Source of the DNA: Setophaga petechia
Taxonomy: Eukaryota; Chordata; Aves; Passeriformes; Parulidae
Direction: 5' to 3'
Assembly: GCA_024362935.1 (NCBI GenBank)
Contig: JANCRA010000039.1
Span: 5,333,040-5,397,039, forward strand
DNA: 64,000 nucleotides
Within the stretch, counting starts at the first letter, position 1. Each line of letters starts with the position of its first letter. A program made the position numbers and the translations under genes. A model generated the notes under the pieces. That model saw nothing but the letters and a program-made list of their open reading frames with translations. It was not told where the DNA came from and made no database searches. This document shows, piece after piece, positions 9,888 to 24,800 of this stretch.

Positions 9888-12800
9888 CTGGAGAAGAAAG
9901 AAGACAGTCAGTATGTAGAGGGGTGAAAGGTAGGACTGTTCCACTGCCATTCCTGAGCTGCTAGCCCCAAGAAGCAGGGAAGCCCCTGGCCTGGGCCCTG
10001 TGGTAGCCTGGGAGGGGAATCAAATCCAGAGAGCAACCCATGGTCTCAGTCCTACCCCATGCAGCTAAATCCCATCTCCAGGGACACCAGACACAGCACA
10101 GAAAGGTCCAGAAACCCTCTGCAGGAACTGAGATGGTGTCTCCATCCCCATCAGGGTTCCCTGTAATCCCAGCTTTTCCTCCCCAGCCCATTTCCTGAAT
10201 CAATGTTCATCAGTGTTGACTCCAGCTCTGGCTGCTCCCTGTGCTGGGAAGAACAGCCAGTCACTGCCTGCTACTCATTCTTGGCTTCAGCCACTTCCTG
10301 TGAAAACGAGTCCCACAGTCCAGGCTCTGTGTGAAGGCACGTTTCCTCTGCTGTGATTCAATGCCTCTCTGTCCTCATGGGACAAGATGGAGAGAGCAGC
10401 CCTCCCCAATTCCATACTGGTGTTGCACAGACCTTGGCTGTCTCCCTCCCTTTGGTCTGAGATAAGGAAATTCTGTTCTCCCTTCCTGCTCCCAATCACT
10501 GCCACTGCCCTTCTGTGACCCTCCTTCCTCCCCTGTGCTTCCTCCCTGGGAGGTGGAGCATGGGCCTGCACACAACAGCCAGGTGATTTACACAATGCAG
10601 TCAGCTTTTCCTTTTTGTTCCCCACCCTGTTCCCTGGGCATCATTATAATTTGCAGCTCAAGGCCAGGCTGGAGGGAGGCTTCAGCCCTTTCTCCCCATC
10701 CTTCCTACAACCCCCATACCTGATTTCATGCAGCTTGACAATCTCATTGATGATGACCACAAGGACCAAGGAAAGAAAACCCAGGAGCCACGCGACCGGA
10801 GAGATGGAGACGTGGTTAAAGGTCAAAGAAGAGTTGAGGTTTTCCCAGAGTTTCAGGTCCAGCACAGTCTGTGCCACTTGCCCCAGCACTCTAAGATTAA
10901 GAACAGACACAGCAAATCTCAGCAGACCTGACAAGCTTCCCAGGATGTGCAGATCAGGGTTCAGGCCCTGATGAAATGCTCACACCAGAAACCCTTCACC
11001 AGTTCAGCAGTGGAGATCAAATGCCATGTACTTGATTCTCCTCAGCACCAAGAAACTGGTGCTGGAGTGGGCCTGGGGCCCTCCTTGCTCCAGCATCCTG
11101 GAGCAGCTTCCCAGGGCCCGTGGGTACTCACACAACAGCCACAGTGAGCGTCCACCAGCGGTTGGACAGGGGGCTCTTCTTCCACAGGGGCTTGGTGCGA
11201 TGCACGTGGGTGATGGATATGAACACTGCACAGAAAAGGGGATGATCCAGCATCACACACAGATACAGCTCTTTACAAGGTACATCAACACCTGTTACTT
11301 CTAAGGGATATGGGGTTCATGTCCCTGGAACCAGCCTACCGTTTGGTCCTCACAGCAATTCCAACCCCTGGAATGCAGCTGGGGCAGTGCAGGGGTTGTA
11401 CTGCACACAACTGTTCACTGTGAGGTTGGTTCATAGCCTGGGAGCTGAAACTGAGCAGGCAAAAGCCCAGGTCTGGGGAGTGGGGCAGGGGTGGGTGTGC
11501 CCTTGTTCCTGGGCTGCAACAGAGGAAAGCTCCAGCCCAGAGAGAGATTCAGCCAGAGACCCAGGGCTGTCTGTACAGGACCCAGCATTTGCTCAGCTGC
11601 CAGGCAAAGCACCCCTGCCTTGCCTTGGTGGTCTGAGGGACACAAAAGCACAGCAACCCACTCTCTCCAAAGGCAGAGATCACATCAGGAAGCATTTCTG
11701 TTGGACTGGACACCTGCACATGTCAACACACAGTGCTCTGCCCAGCACCATGGGACGTAAGGGACAGGGAGCTGAGACCCTTCAGCCTTGTCAGGGAGCT
11801 GCTGGAGCCACCCTGCCAGGCAATGGGTGCAGGTGATGAGGGTCAGCCAGGAGCTGGCCCCACACCCCTCCAGATGGTTTAGAAAGGCTTCCAGCTCTCC
11901 AACAGTTACAGCTGTATCAGTCCCCTTCGTGGGAAGGCAGTGGGGCACTTCACAGAACAGTAGCAGTGATATAAATGCTTTTGAAGGAGGGAATATTTTT
12001 GGAGAGCTTCACGTGCTGCTACTAACTTTCCAGAAGGCAAAAGGGATTTGGCTCTTTTAGTGAGACTGGACAGAACCAGCACTTGACCAGACTGGCAGGA
12101 AGCAGAATCAGTTCTGAGGGTGTTGTCTTTAATCTGTCAGGGTAGTGTTTAGTGAGACAGGGGGATCTGTGCCTGTGCTGTGAGGCCACTGCAGTGTCTG
12201 CTTCTATCAGGGAGTTTGTGCTCTGGCATAGGGGGCAAAGAAAGAGACAGAGGATGCAAGCTTTCCCCCAGAGCAGAGAACAGAGTTCTGGGAACAGGGA
12301 CTTACCTGTGTGCAAAACAATCAGGCCAGCTGTGAGCTTCTGGGCTACCAGGAGAGCATTGGAAAATGTCCCAAACCAGTCAGGAGCACCATAAGCATTG
12401 CTAGTGAATGAGAGGACACAGGAGAGTCAACAGTGGGCACTTAACTGATCTGTTCCCACCAGGGCCATGTCCTCCTTTAACAGCTGAGGAATCTGTGGGT
12501 GAGCTCAGGCTGTCCTGGTGGTGACAAGGAGGTGACAGTGGGCAATGATGTAGCTGTCAAGGCTACAGCCCTGGTGGGCCATGGAAGAGACTGAAGCTTA
12601 TTAGAGGACTGGAATCAGTCCTCCTTGGAAAGGGCAGGAGCAGTGGGGATGTGTGTGCCAGGCCCAGTTCCTCACCTGTGCAGCATGATGGAGGAGCAGG
12701 CTGTGAGGTTGAGGCTGGTCGTGTTCACCCCTTTGCAGGACTCATGCAGGGTGAACCCGAAGCAGATGAGGCAGGAGCAGATGGTCAGGCTGAATTTCAG

Positions 12801-15800
12801 CAGGAAGCAGAGCAGGAAGTAGTGCTGAGTCTGTGAAAAAGGGAAAGGAAGGAGGATGACATGGGCATGTCATTGGTACAACCTCCTCCCCATGACCATC
12901 AGAGAAGCAGTGGCTGCAAAAGACAAGCTGTAGCAGAGATGAGATGCTGCCCTGAGGATCTGCCTCAGGCATGCTGGAACAGGAAATTCCCTCCCTGGCT
13001 CTGCCATGGATCAATTCACTGAGCAAGCCAGGAAGGCACAGAGTCACAGCCACATTTTATGAAAAATCCTTTCCTTAGGGTTTTTTTTCCTGAGAAGCCG
13101 AGAGAAACAAAATGTAAACAATGATTATCTGCTGCTGTGGAATGCAACAGGTGGATCTGTGATTGGTCCATGTTGGTGGTTTCTAATCAATGGCCAATCA
13201 CAGTCAGCTGTCTCAGACTCTCTGAGCACCACAAGCTTTTTTTATTTATTCCATTCTCTCCTTTCCTTGCAAGCCTTCTGATGAAATCCTTTCTTCTATT
13301 CTTTTAGTATAGTTTTAATATAATATATATCATAAAATAATAAACCAGCCTTCTAAAACATGGAGTCAGACCCTCATCTCTTCCCTCATCCTGGGACTCC
13401 TGTGAACACCACCACAGCACAGGGCCTCAGCTATGGCCTCCCACCAACACTGGGACAAAACTGAAGAGAAAAATACGTGGACAATTTAAATCTGAGGGGC
13501 CACCTACCTTCTTGGGAATGGAAGTCAAGTTTTTTCCTGTTGCCATGGTCATGATGGAGCTGTGGGGAGGCTTGCCCAGGAGCGAGATACTGGAGAAAGG
13601 TAAGTTAAATGTCTCAGTAATGTGTTCAGGCACCAGAGCTATTGTGATTTTATCTAACATTTGAACCCAAATAATCTACTCAGACTGTTTGAAGCATCAG
13701 CACTTATCTTTACATATGCTGTAAAAGGTGTTATTCATGGCAGGTACAGACAGAGAGAAGTGACTTCCAAATGTATAAGGGAGAAAAAAACCACCTGTGA
13801 TACCTTGGCCTCTACCTGACACCCCAGACTTTCCATCACACAAGGCAGGGGTGAACACAGCAGCACACAAATGCTCCTGTCACTGTTTTCAAGCACTTTG
13901 TCAAAGCAGGTGCTTGGAATAATCCCTGCACCCTTCTCAGCATGCTGTGGGTGAAGTCAGCTTTCTTTCAGCATGGACACAGTGAGGCTGAGGGAGGGCT
14001 CTGGGCATCCTGGGGGGAGTGGGAGGAGATTCCACCTGACAGACTCACCTGAGCAGTGGGTAGCAGAAACAGGAGAGCCACACGATGTCTGTGGTACTGA
14101 GGATGGGGGGCAGCTGCACCAGGCAGGAGAGGAACTGGACAGAAACAACCCAGAGTGAAGAGCGTGAGCAGTGCTAGGACAGACTTGTTACCCAAAATGC
14201 TGCTGCCTTCCTTGAAACACTGGGATGAACTGGTAACTGGGCTGCCACTGCACAGCCCCTCCATTTGTTCCTGTGGCAGGAGCTAAAGGGGATGCTTTTC
14301 TCCAGGGAAAAAGGATTTGAAGGTAAATGTATGAGGATCAGGGAGAGGGGGCAGCACAGGCTGAGATCACCAAGTCCCCATCTGTAACTTCCCCACGCAC
14401 ACTGTGCAAACCTGACCAAAGGCCACGTTCCTCCCTCGAGGCTGCCCCACTGCAGCCACCCATACCCATGTGAGCCCTCCTGTCCTCTGAGCTAAACACT
14501 GTCCCCGGCCAGGCCAGGACTCACCTGAATGACAACCAAGGTCAGCTGGCACTGCAGCAGGAAGAGGAAACACTTGCGGATCCCGTAGGTTGCATGCCTG
14601 GCCTGGAAGGAAGGACAAGCCCTCAGAGCCCTGCTGGGAGCAGCTGCCAGCCAGGAGCAGTTACTGGCAGGCAGGGACAGAACATGTGGCCTGCAGGGGA
14701 AGTGGGAGGGGAGAGGATCTGGACACACTGAAAGCAAAAAGGGAAGGTCTCTTGCCTACATGGAGAGGTTCTGAAGGAAAGGCAGGATTTAGCCAAGGGG
14801 TAAGTTTGTTTAAACTCCTGGCTTTTCTGGGGTTACACTTCTCCTTAATACTGCATTGTTGCCTGGCTAGGGATCTCTGCAAGATTATACTTCATCCAGA
14901 TGAACAATATTCATGTTCTGTTGCCATAAGGCACCATTTCCAATCCATTCCCTACACCCTGGACCAGGACGGCCAGGCAGGAAGATTCTCCCTCTTGTGC
15001 TTCCTGGACAAAGGCCAGGAGTGTCACCCTGCTCTTCTAAGCCTTCTGATGTTTACATTTTTGTAATGGAGTTTCTCACACATTTTTCATGTAAATAATG
15101 ATTGTTTTGCATTCCTTTCTGGAGGAGGAGAAATTTGATGGACTGATGGTTTGACAAGTGTGGCTAGAGAGTTGGCAATTTCATCCTCCAATCCATGATC
15201 ACTTTTGAAAGTCTATAAATATTGGAGTTTGGAAATAAACTACGCTCCTTTTACCTTGGACATTCCATCTTGTGTGTATTGTTCATTTCATGTCCTTTTG
15301 TGACACAGGAGACACAAGCAAAGCTCCTGCTGGCAGCACTGTGGGCACCTGGAGCACAATGCTCTGGGGATTGCTGGGCTCACCTGCTCTATGAGCCTGA
15401 TGATGCTGGTGCTCTCCTCCTGGCGGAAGGACATGGAGCAGGGCAGGCTGTTGAGCTGCCCTGAGAGCTGCAGTGGGGTGAGCTCCTCAGAGCCATTGCT
15501 CAGGGTGGTGCTGGTGGCATAGCCAAAGGTCTCCCAGGAGCAGCGGGATGGGTAGAGAGGGTCCAGGGCTATACTGCAAGGACAACACAGGGCTGTTGGT
15601 GAAAGGCCTCATCCCAGCAAGGAAACTGTCTCACTGCAGTCCAGCTTGGAAGGTTCCTCTGTGCTGTGCCATGCTCTGTATACCTTGCTCAGGTAGAGAA
15701 GCCTGAGCTAGAACATGAAATTAGGACCAAACTCCCTAGAGTTTCATTTATTCACAGAGAAATAATGAACATATTTGGGTTTGTGGCACAAGGTCAACAA

Positions 15801-18800
15801 ATTGGCTGATCCATGGGGTACTTCCACTCTTTCACCCAATGGGAAGCATCTGTAATGGCAGCTGGGGCACAACAGTCCAGCATGTAAGAGACTTTCTTCC
15901 TTTAGGACATGGAAGTACCTCTGTGTGTCAAGGGCCTTAAATAGACATCCCCATCCAATCTCCCCAAATCTCCCTCTTGTAAACAAAGACGACAGAGCAA
16001 TTGTGAGCACCTCCCTGCACAGCCCACAGGTGTGGTGTGACCCATGGCTGGGTACTTGCTAAGATGGAGGCAAAGGCAGCTGGAGGAGGAACAGACCCTG
16101 CCCCACCTGATATCACTCTGCAGGAAGAGGCAGCTGTTCCGAAGGTTGGCAGAGCTTCCCAGACAGCAGGTCACCTCCCCATACTCCTGCATGATCTTGA
16201 TCATCTCACACATGGCTGCAGAGGGACAGAAGGAGCAATAGTGTGTTATGTCATTATGCACACAAAAATGCAGTGTTTCACACTCTTTCCAATCTGGGTA
16301 ATAAACTGATCCTTTAAAACTGCCCCATCATCACTGTGTACATTGAGATCCACAGTCAAAGCTCACAATTAGAAAGTGAATTAACTGCAGACCAGGTGCT
16401 CTATCTACCTGCCACTGCAGGAATTATCTGTGATTCACAGAACTATGACCCAGAGATTTGCATCTCCAGCACACCTCTTTCAGACCAGAGCTGTAGGCAT
16501 AGCCTGGGTGCATAAAACAGCTTCAGCATCAAATGCTCTTTTTAGAAAACAGCAGAAATTATATAAACCAAAATAATTCAAACTGAAAATGAATACAGTG
16601 TTTCCAACTCAGCAGCATATCACTAGTGTTGTTGCAAGTCTAAAGGAAGGGAGGGAATGTAACAAACCACTCCAAAAGCAGTGCCACATGTAGCCACACT
16701 CAGAGCCAGCCCCTGCTCCTGCACTCCCACCCACCACCACCTCTACCCTTTATCAATATGTTTTTTGACATCCCTGGGGCCTCTTAATCAAAGCTGCTGT
16801 TTGATTTGATTTTAGTTCTGTAGTTCCATGCACAGTGCTCTGTGTATACATGGATTTTCCAGAATGCTCCAGGCAAAAACCCCCAAGCCTCCCCTCTGCA
16901 GATTCCCTTGTAAACACCTTCACTAAATGCCTGGTGCACAAAGGCTGCAGCACAGTGAGGGGCTGGGTCAAGAGGGGAGCTGCCACTTCTGTCAGAGAGA
17001 GGAAATTTGGGCACTTAAGTGTGAAGGCAGACTGGACTGTGATTGATATGCTGGAAACTGTGACCAGAGGTACTAAAATGGCAAATCATAATGATGCTCC
17101 ACACACACTGGAGATTTGGCAGTTATTTGCCAGTTGAGCACTCAGCCCCTTTCTTTAAGTAATACCTCAGAGAGAGAAAAATTTTGTCCTTTCTGTTTCC
17201 TGCAATCAAAAACTGCAAAGCAGCAGAAGATGCTAACAGCAACTGCCAGGGGAACATTCTTCTGGTAAGTGATTTCCAAGTTATAGAAGAGCTGTGGGCA
17301 GAGATCAGTCTCCTGGTACATTGATAACACTTATTTAATGAAAGGCAGTAGCATTTTGGATGTTTGCTTTTGTGTCTCTTATGAATGCAAATTGAAAGGT
17401 TCTCAGCCCAATTCAGCAGCTGGACAACAGCTGCACTAAAATTCAGTTAACACCTGGCTCCCCACAGGTAGCAACAGAGGGTAATTAATATCAATAACTC
17501 CTTTTAAATTTCTGGAATGTATCCCATTCCCTTTACCCATGTCCACACTTGGATGAGCCAGACCAAGGAGCTGGGGAAGAATTCATGGACAGGAGTAGGA
17601 AAGGCCACTCACTCTCTGGGGTGCAGTCTGTGAACAGGGGCACCAGCAAAGGCACGTTGTCAATGTTCTGGAGGTGAGGTCTCACCTGGTGGATCCCCCG
17701 GGGGAGTTTGGCCTGAAAAAGAGAAAGGACAGATAAAGCAGGGGTGTGAGAGAGAGGCATTTCAGAGGGAACTGCTGAAATGAGAATGATGATTTCTAGA
17801 ATTATGCAACTCCAAGATCAGATACAAATTCATGTTCCAGCAGATAGAACTGGCTTTCCCAAGGCACTGCCTGAAGTTTTCTGATAAAGTTCTACACTGA
17901 CCTGCCAAGCTGCCTGTGCTTGCCCGCAGGATTTCTAAGGTCAGTGTGACAAACCTGTGCTCAAGGATTCCTGAGGACTTTTTGCCTGTGTGGAGAATCT
18001 AGTCAGACACATCTCCTGTCTTCTAGCAACTGCATCTATTTCAATTGCAGCCACATCAACCTGCAGCAAGGCAAGAAGGGTTCTTGCCTTCTAAAACCAG
18101 GCCTAAAAGATTTTTTTGATCTGTATCTCTGATATTCCTGTAATCTCTGCTGAGCACATGTGAGGTCTTTCTGAAGCAGGAAGGGCTTGTCTCACACTCT
18201 GACCACTGGGCAGCACCAGTCTGTGGCTCACAGCTGGAGGAGAGAGTGTTTCTTCTGTCTGCATGGAAAGTGAGGATGTTCCCACTCCCTGCCAGGCCCA
18301 TGAGACCCAGAGGAACTGAGATGCAGCTCTCAAGGTTATCCCATGTCTGCTTACCCCCCATTCCTAAACTCCTAAGCTGTTCAGCAAAAGTAACTAACTG
18401 AGAGAATCCCAAATTTCCCAGGCTCTAGATACCACGCTGGAAGAGGGTGAGAGAAATCAGGGGTCCCAATGGAAACCAATCTCCTTTGAAAAGGAATTTC
18501 CTCTGGGAGTACTGAGGTGACACTCCTGCCCATGACAGCAGCAGAAGGTGCACAGGGAGAGGGGCCCTCACCCTGTTGCAGTCCTCCAGGAAGCTGGGGA
18601 TATCACTGTCTGTTGGCTGGAAGCTGATGAGATCCGAGTGCCCTTCCTCTTCCATCAGTAGAAGCCCCTCCACATCATCTCGGGAAACTGGAGCAGAGAG
18701 GAGCAGCATAAACAACAACCCCAAACCTGCCTGTGCCACCCCTGTGCCACCCACGTGGGACAGGCACGTGGCACTGCAGAAGCCAGGAAACGTGAAGCCT

Positions 18801-21800
18801 GATTTTCTGGGTTAGCAACACTCAGATCTCCCACTCAGTCATATAAAATGCAGTATTTTTAGATGACTAATCTGTTTAGAGGTAGATATGTGAGCCTAGT
18901 CTCTGCTCTTTTGAGACATGATGCTTTATCTGTTCTGCTGTCCTTCTAGGGAAGAGAATAAAGAAATCTCAGCTGAAGTAAGGAAAAAAAAAAAAGAGTA
19001 ATGCACAGGCAAGTGACCTTCAGTGGCTTGACCAGGGCCCCAGCAAGAACCAGAAGCACTCATGAACACATAAATTCATGGCACTGGTGCATAGAAGGAT
19101 GTCTGTTTCCAAATACTTGGTACTGGCCAGCTAGAAAGGCTATAAATGTAAAGTGATGTCGCTTACACACACACACCTGAGGCCCATCTGGTTTTGTGCT
19201 CAAAGCTCTGACAGATCAAGTGTCTGGTATGGACACAGGAACCTATGAATGGGTTTAAAAGAACCACCCAGGAAACAGATGGCATTCAGAGGGGCCAAGA
19301 CACAGTTCTCACCCTGATGGAGGTCATCGTGCAGGGAGCCAGCATGGCTGGGGCTGGATGGGGGGATCTCTGAGCCAGGCACATCACCATTGGGTGTTAA
19401 GGATATGTGGCAATTCCAGCCAGTCTCCAGACCCATTTTCTCAGCAAATACCTGTGGGTGAGCAGACAAAGGGTTTTAGAGTGGCTGCCCAGGCCAGAGC
19501 ACTGCAGACTGATGCCATACTGAGCACAGGTACCTTCTGGACTCATTAGTGGGCTGAATCAGATTAACCTTACTTTGCACTGGAGCTAAACTCTCCAGTC
19601 AGACAAGCAGGGGCCATGCAAGGTCAGGGGGTTCAGCAAAGACAGTTTACCTTGCTTTTGAGCTCATCTTCCAGGGAGAAGTAGACAAAACGAATGCAGG
19701 CATTGACCAATCCATCAATGAGGCGGACAATGTCAAGACGGGCCTGGTACTGAGATGAGACCATTCCCATGAAGATCTGTCCACTCAGAGCCTGGATACA
19801 GTCTTCCTTCTCCATCACTTCCCCAATCCCTTCTTCAGGCATGCAAACAACACGCAATCCCATTGAGACATGGGGGCCACGTGTGCATCAGACAAAGGCC
19901 ACGTGGTGGGGAGGACACCAAGGTGACACCCAAGGACACGGTATCCAGACACAGAAATGTGCAGGAATACAAACACAGGAGGAAAGATGAGGAATCATCC
20001 ATTTGTCCCAGCATACCCAGTCACAGAAGTGGTTTCAGGACATCCACACAGGAGACCAAGAACACAAGTGGGAAGCAGCAAGCATGAAAAGGAAAAAGAT
20101 AAAACAGAAGGCAGGGATCAGTTACAAGGAATTTGGGTAGAAACGTCAAGGATGTGTGCTTCATAATGTTCACATGTGCATTTTAAACACATCCTACTGT
20201 GCCTAAACAACATGATAAGTCTAGCTGAGGCACAGTGGCATCAGAGCACAAGGGGCTGATGCAAAGGAACTGAATCATGTTCCCTGCAAACACTTCCAAA
20301 AAGCCTGCAAAGGCTCTTTGACAGGGTTCCTTCACCATCACCAGAAGCCAGTGGTGAATGAGGGCTGGATGCAGCATGAAGAACAAAATAATAAAACACT
20401 TCACATAGTTGCAAGGCTTGTCACAGGTGGAAAACAAAATTATTCTGAAAACAGTTGGAAACCCACTAGTCACATTTTACAGAATGGGAGACCAAAGCAG
20501 AAAGAGGTTAAAACTGGTTTTCCAAAAGAGCCTCCAGGATTTATGTAACGGTATGTGTTTCCTTCTCAGTTTCCATTGCTGTTCTGAAGGACATGCAAAT
20601 GCCATGTTCATCTAGTGGGAATCAGTTCCTTCAGTACAGCAACAAAATCTATCAAGGAATAATAGTTGCATAGCACTATACATTTCAATCCTTTGAAAAG
20701 CCCATCCCATGTGATTTCCATAAAATCAGACAAATAGCAAAACAAGTACTGAAATACCCAGAAGTCTTGACTCTCTGTAGCCTACTTTAGAAACAGACTT
20801 CCCACAAGGAGAAGAATTTCTCTGTAAGCTTCAATAACTTAACTAGAAATACCCCTACCAGCTGCCACATCATTACTTCCTCCGAAAACCCATCTACTTC
20901 AGAAACTCTTCCTTCCAAATTTCCATCTGCTACTCTGAATAACAGTGTTCTTACAGCTCGAGGCTGATCAGATCCAGCAGCAGAGACACACATACCATCT
21001 GAGCTCCAGCTGTTCCTGCGGCTGCTCTGTTTGATGGGAGTGGTGCCGGGGAGGTCGCAGCAGGTGAAGATCGCGCTCTGCCCCGGCACCTGCACCAGCT
21101 CGATGCACTTCCCATTGAGCTGGGAGGACAGGGCACAGTGCATGGGCTTGTAGGCAAAGGCAGAGCAATATCCTGACAGGCAGGCTCGCTGGTAGAAATC
21201 CAGCACCTTCTTCCTATGTGGAAGAGGGGAAAAAACGGGCAAAGTTAGCAAAAATGTGCCATATTTCTGACAATACAGAAATGCTGTAGTTCCATGTATT
21301 TGGAAAAATGTCTTCCATAAAGAGTGGTTAGAAAGTCTGAAGAAGCCTTTCCCTACTGCTTCTGCATTCTTCAAGCTGCAGGCACTGCAGAGCAACAAGA
21401 ACACATATTCCAACAGGGGCAGTGGTGAATGTTTCTGTTTGCTCATCAGATTGATGGGTATGAACACAGAGCTCTTCAAATATACTTGTTAATGTAATAT
21501 GCTCTATATGGCAGCCAGATGACTCCAAGAAAGTTCATTGCATGACAGCAGAAGCTTAATTCATCAGATATAATTTATCTCTAGGGAGATAAACAGCAAA
21601 GAGGGAACTGACAACTCTGGCAACAGGATATATGGCAGAGTTAGTTGCAGGAGCAGACTTTTCTCCTATCCCCTTTCAGAGTCTGGGTCCTAGGAGCTGT
21701 ATTTAGTCAACATTCAGTAACTGAAATAAGGTAAAGTTCCTTCTCTAAGCTGAATTCATATAGGTAACAAATCAGACTATACATCAGATTTTTAATTTGC

Positions 21801-24800
21801 TTGTAACATGATCAATATTCCAAAAGGAATAAGTGCCGGTTTTTTCACACGTGAGGATAAGCAGATTTAGAAGAACAATGTGAAAAGACAGTGAAACTAA
21901 ACATTACTGGTCTGCTGTACCAATAGGAACAGCAATTCAGCCTGTAGATGAAAATGCAGCACACACTGACAGATACTGCAGCAGGACTCCAAGGGCGTGA
22001 TGCATTGTGTGGACTGGTTCAGGAACAATTGATCCTTTTGCATTTCATGTAAGACAACACATTTTTCTTGAAATGCAACAAAAAATCCTCTGCCACCAGC
22101 ATGACCTGATTATAATTCAGTCCTACTACACAGTACAGTCAGAATCAACTTACAAGAGGACAATATCCCAACAGATATAGTGAGAAGTGGTTTGCTCTTC
22201 CAGTCCAACTGAATGCTTGTTGCTATCTAATCTCTTACATGCTATGATAACAATTAATTCCAAGCAGAAATGGCTCATGTTCATAACCTACTTGAAGCTC
22301 TTAAAAAGCTTAACAAGCATCACAAAAAGAATTTTAACAGAGTGACCAGGTTCCCTCTGCATTTTATTTGCAGCTCCTGAATGCCCCAAATGAGAAAGCT
22401 GCCCACCTGTCAGAGCCAGAGAGGGGGTAGATATCAGTACCATCCCAAAAGTCAGTGCAGGCCTCAAGGATGATATCAGCTGTCCCATGAGAAAACATCT
22501 GCTCAGTGCCTGAAGTGTAGGAGAACAATAAGTCAGCATCATATACACAGCTCCCAGGAAGGGACATATCACACCAGCTGCTCCCTTATTTCTTAAAACA
22601 TGAGTGTTCCCACAAAATGCTTTGATGCATTCCAGATATCCCCTTTTCCTCTGCTCAAAGTCTTCAGTCTCCATCAAGAAATTGTTCAGGATTAATGATG
22701 CACCTGCAACTGCCCTTTGTCTAATTGTGGGTTGCAACAAGGCTGTGATAAAATATGAGCCATGTAGTCCCTTCCTATTCTCCCCTTACCCTGTGTATCA
22801 ATCCTGCTCCTATAAAGGTGGGATAATATCTTGTTCCTGCATCCCACAGAGCAGAAGAGAAATTCCTTTGTGCCTCTTGTCAGGAAAGTACAAGCAGCAG
22901 TGATGAGCCTAAGGGGATCAAAGTCTGCCTATGCTGCAAAGTGCATTCATTTCTAGGCCAGACGTGGAACTAAAGGGTAAGAGCTATTCTTGAATACTTT
23001 TCATTCAAGTAGCAGAAGATAATTTGACAGTGTGACCTGCCAGATAACAGACTGTTTCACATTTTCACCCTGAAAATGTGTTAAATCAGGATGGTCAAAA
23101 GTTCAATATAAGGGACTCTAAAAAAGTAACTCATCTTCAGGGAAAAACTGAAAATCAACGGACACCACAGCTTGTCCTGGTTTTCCTTCTCCCCCTATTT
23201 TAGTTTTTAATACAGACTCAAAATCTCTTATTCCCTCTTGTAGTCAGAGGTGTGAAAAAGTTTTTCTCAGAGGTGTGTGACATCCCTGATGCAGGTCCCA
23301 GGCACAGGACACAAGTTCAGGGACTTGGGGCTGTCTCCTCTCCACACCTCCTGCTCCCTCTCATTTGTATCAACCCATTAACATTTCCTGCACGTACAGT
23401 CTCCCTTCCCTCCTCCAGCTGCTCTGTGACTTTACCCCCAATAGCTTCAAAGCTGAGCTACTGAAAAAAAAAAAGAAAACCACCAAAGAAAAACCACTGC
23501 CAAGGAAAATGAGCCCAAAGGCTTCTTGCAGGCATTGTTGCTGACTGCTAATGCTCACACTGGCTGGTGAAACCCAGAGCCAAGAATATCCCCTCAACAC
23601 AAACCAGCCAGGGACCTTCAGGAACACTGGAGGATTTTCCAAAACATAGCAGCTCTCTGCTTTTGCTATAAATAGTCATCACAAGCCAAGTTTATCAGCA
23701 TAACAAACCTCCAAGACGAATAAGAGCTGCGTGTGAAAGAAGGAGCCTGTCTCAGGGACACAAAGGAGCACTTGTGCAGAGCTCTGGTTAATTTTATTGT
23801 ATAAACACCTAATCCTTCCCACCTTGCTCCTAAGGTCAGATAGTCCTTGCTCAGAAAGAGGGAACAAGAGATGTTTATCCATGCAAAACCTATGTCCTGG
23901 ACACAGAGCAAGAGCTTGCAATGACCACATGCACAGATGTACCCACGTTCATGCCTGTCAGCAACTGCAATCCATTTCCCATTAATTCCCACCAGAATCC
24001 CACACCACCTTAGCCCTGCTAAGGGGAAAGTGGCAGTTACTGCAGACACTACAAACTGCAAGGAGTTCACTGAGCTGTCCTTGCCAGTAAAATGAGCTCA
24101 GCCTTTTCTCTTCCCAAATCATGAACTCTCAGGCCAGGATTTCTCTGGCAAAAGGGGAAAAAATGGATGAATAGGGCAGGGGGTATGACAGCCATTCATG
24201 GCTGCTGGGACTCATTGGGAAGAACCAAACTGCTCCAGCTGAGCCAATGAGACAGATCAAAAGGAATGGAGCAGTGCAGCTCCAGCACAGGAAGACAGAG
24301 ATGGTATCGAGCCGTTTTCCTCAGCAGAAGGTGTCGTGAGCACCTCATTTCCATGTGGTTACTATGGATCTGGGATGAACACTGCCAGATGGTGAGACAT
24401 GTATTTCAATAGAATAGTAAGGGAACATACAGATAAGCTGCCTCCTATTTCTGCTACAGCTGTAGAATTTATGTATCTTGCTTTGACTGCAGCATGTCAT
24501 GGGAGCGGGTGGATTCCAAGATTTATTCACAAATAATGTGTGGAGAGAGGTAAGTTATGATCATCTGGTCTGACTTCTGCATAAACAGAGCCATTTGACT
24601 TCATCCAATGTTATCTGCACAATCCAGTATTTCTGGTTCTAAAATGGCAGTATTTTAGGAAATTTCAAGGGACAAGACTATTGTGTGAGAGGTGTTCCAA
24701 TGGTTAACTAAACCCAACTGGCAAAATTCCTCTTAGAATTTACTCTAGACAGGATAATCCAGGTCACACCTATTCGTCTGAGCTCCAGGCTCTAAACTAA

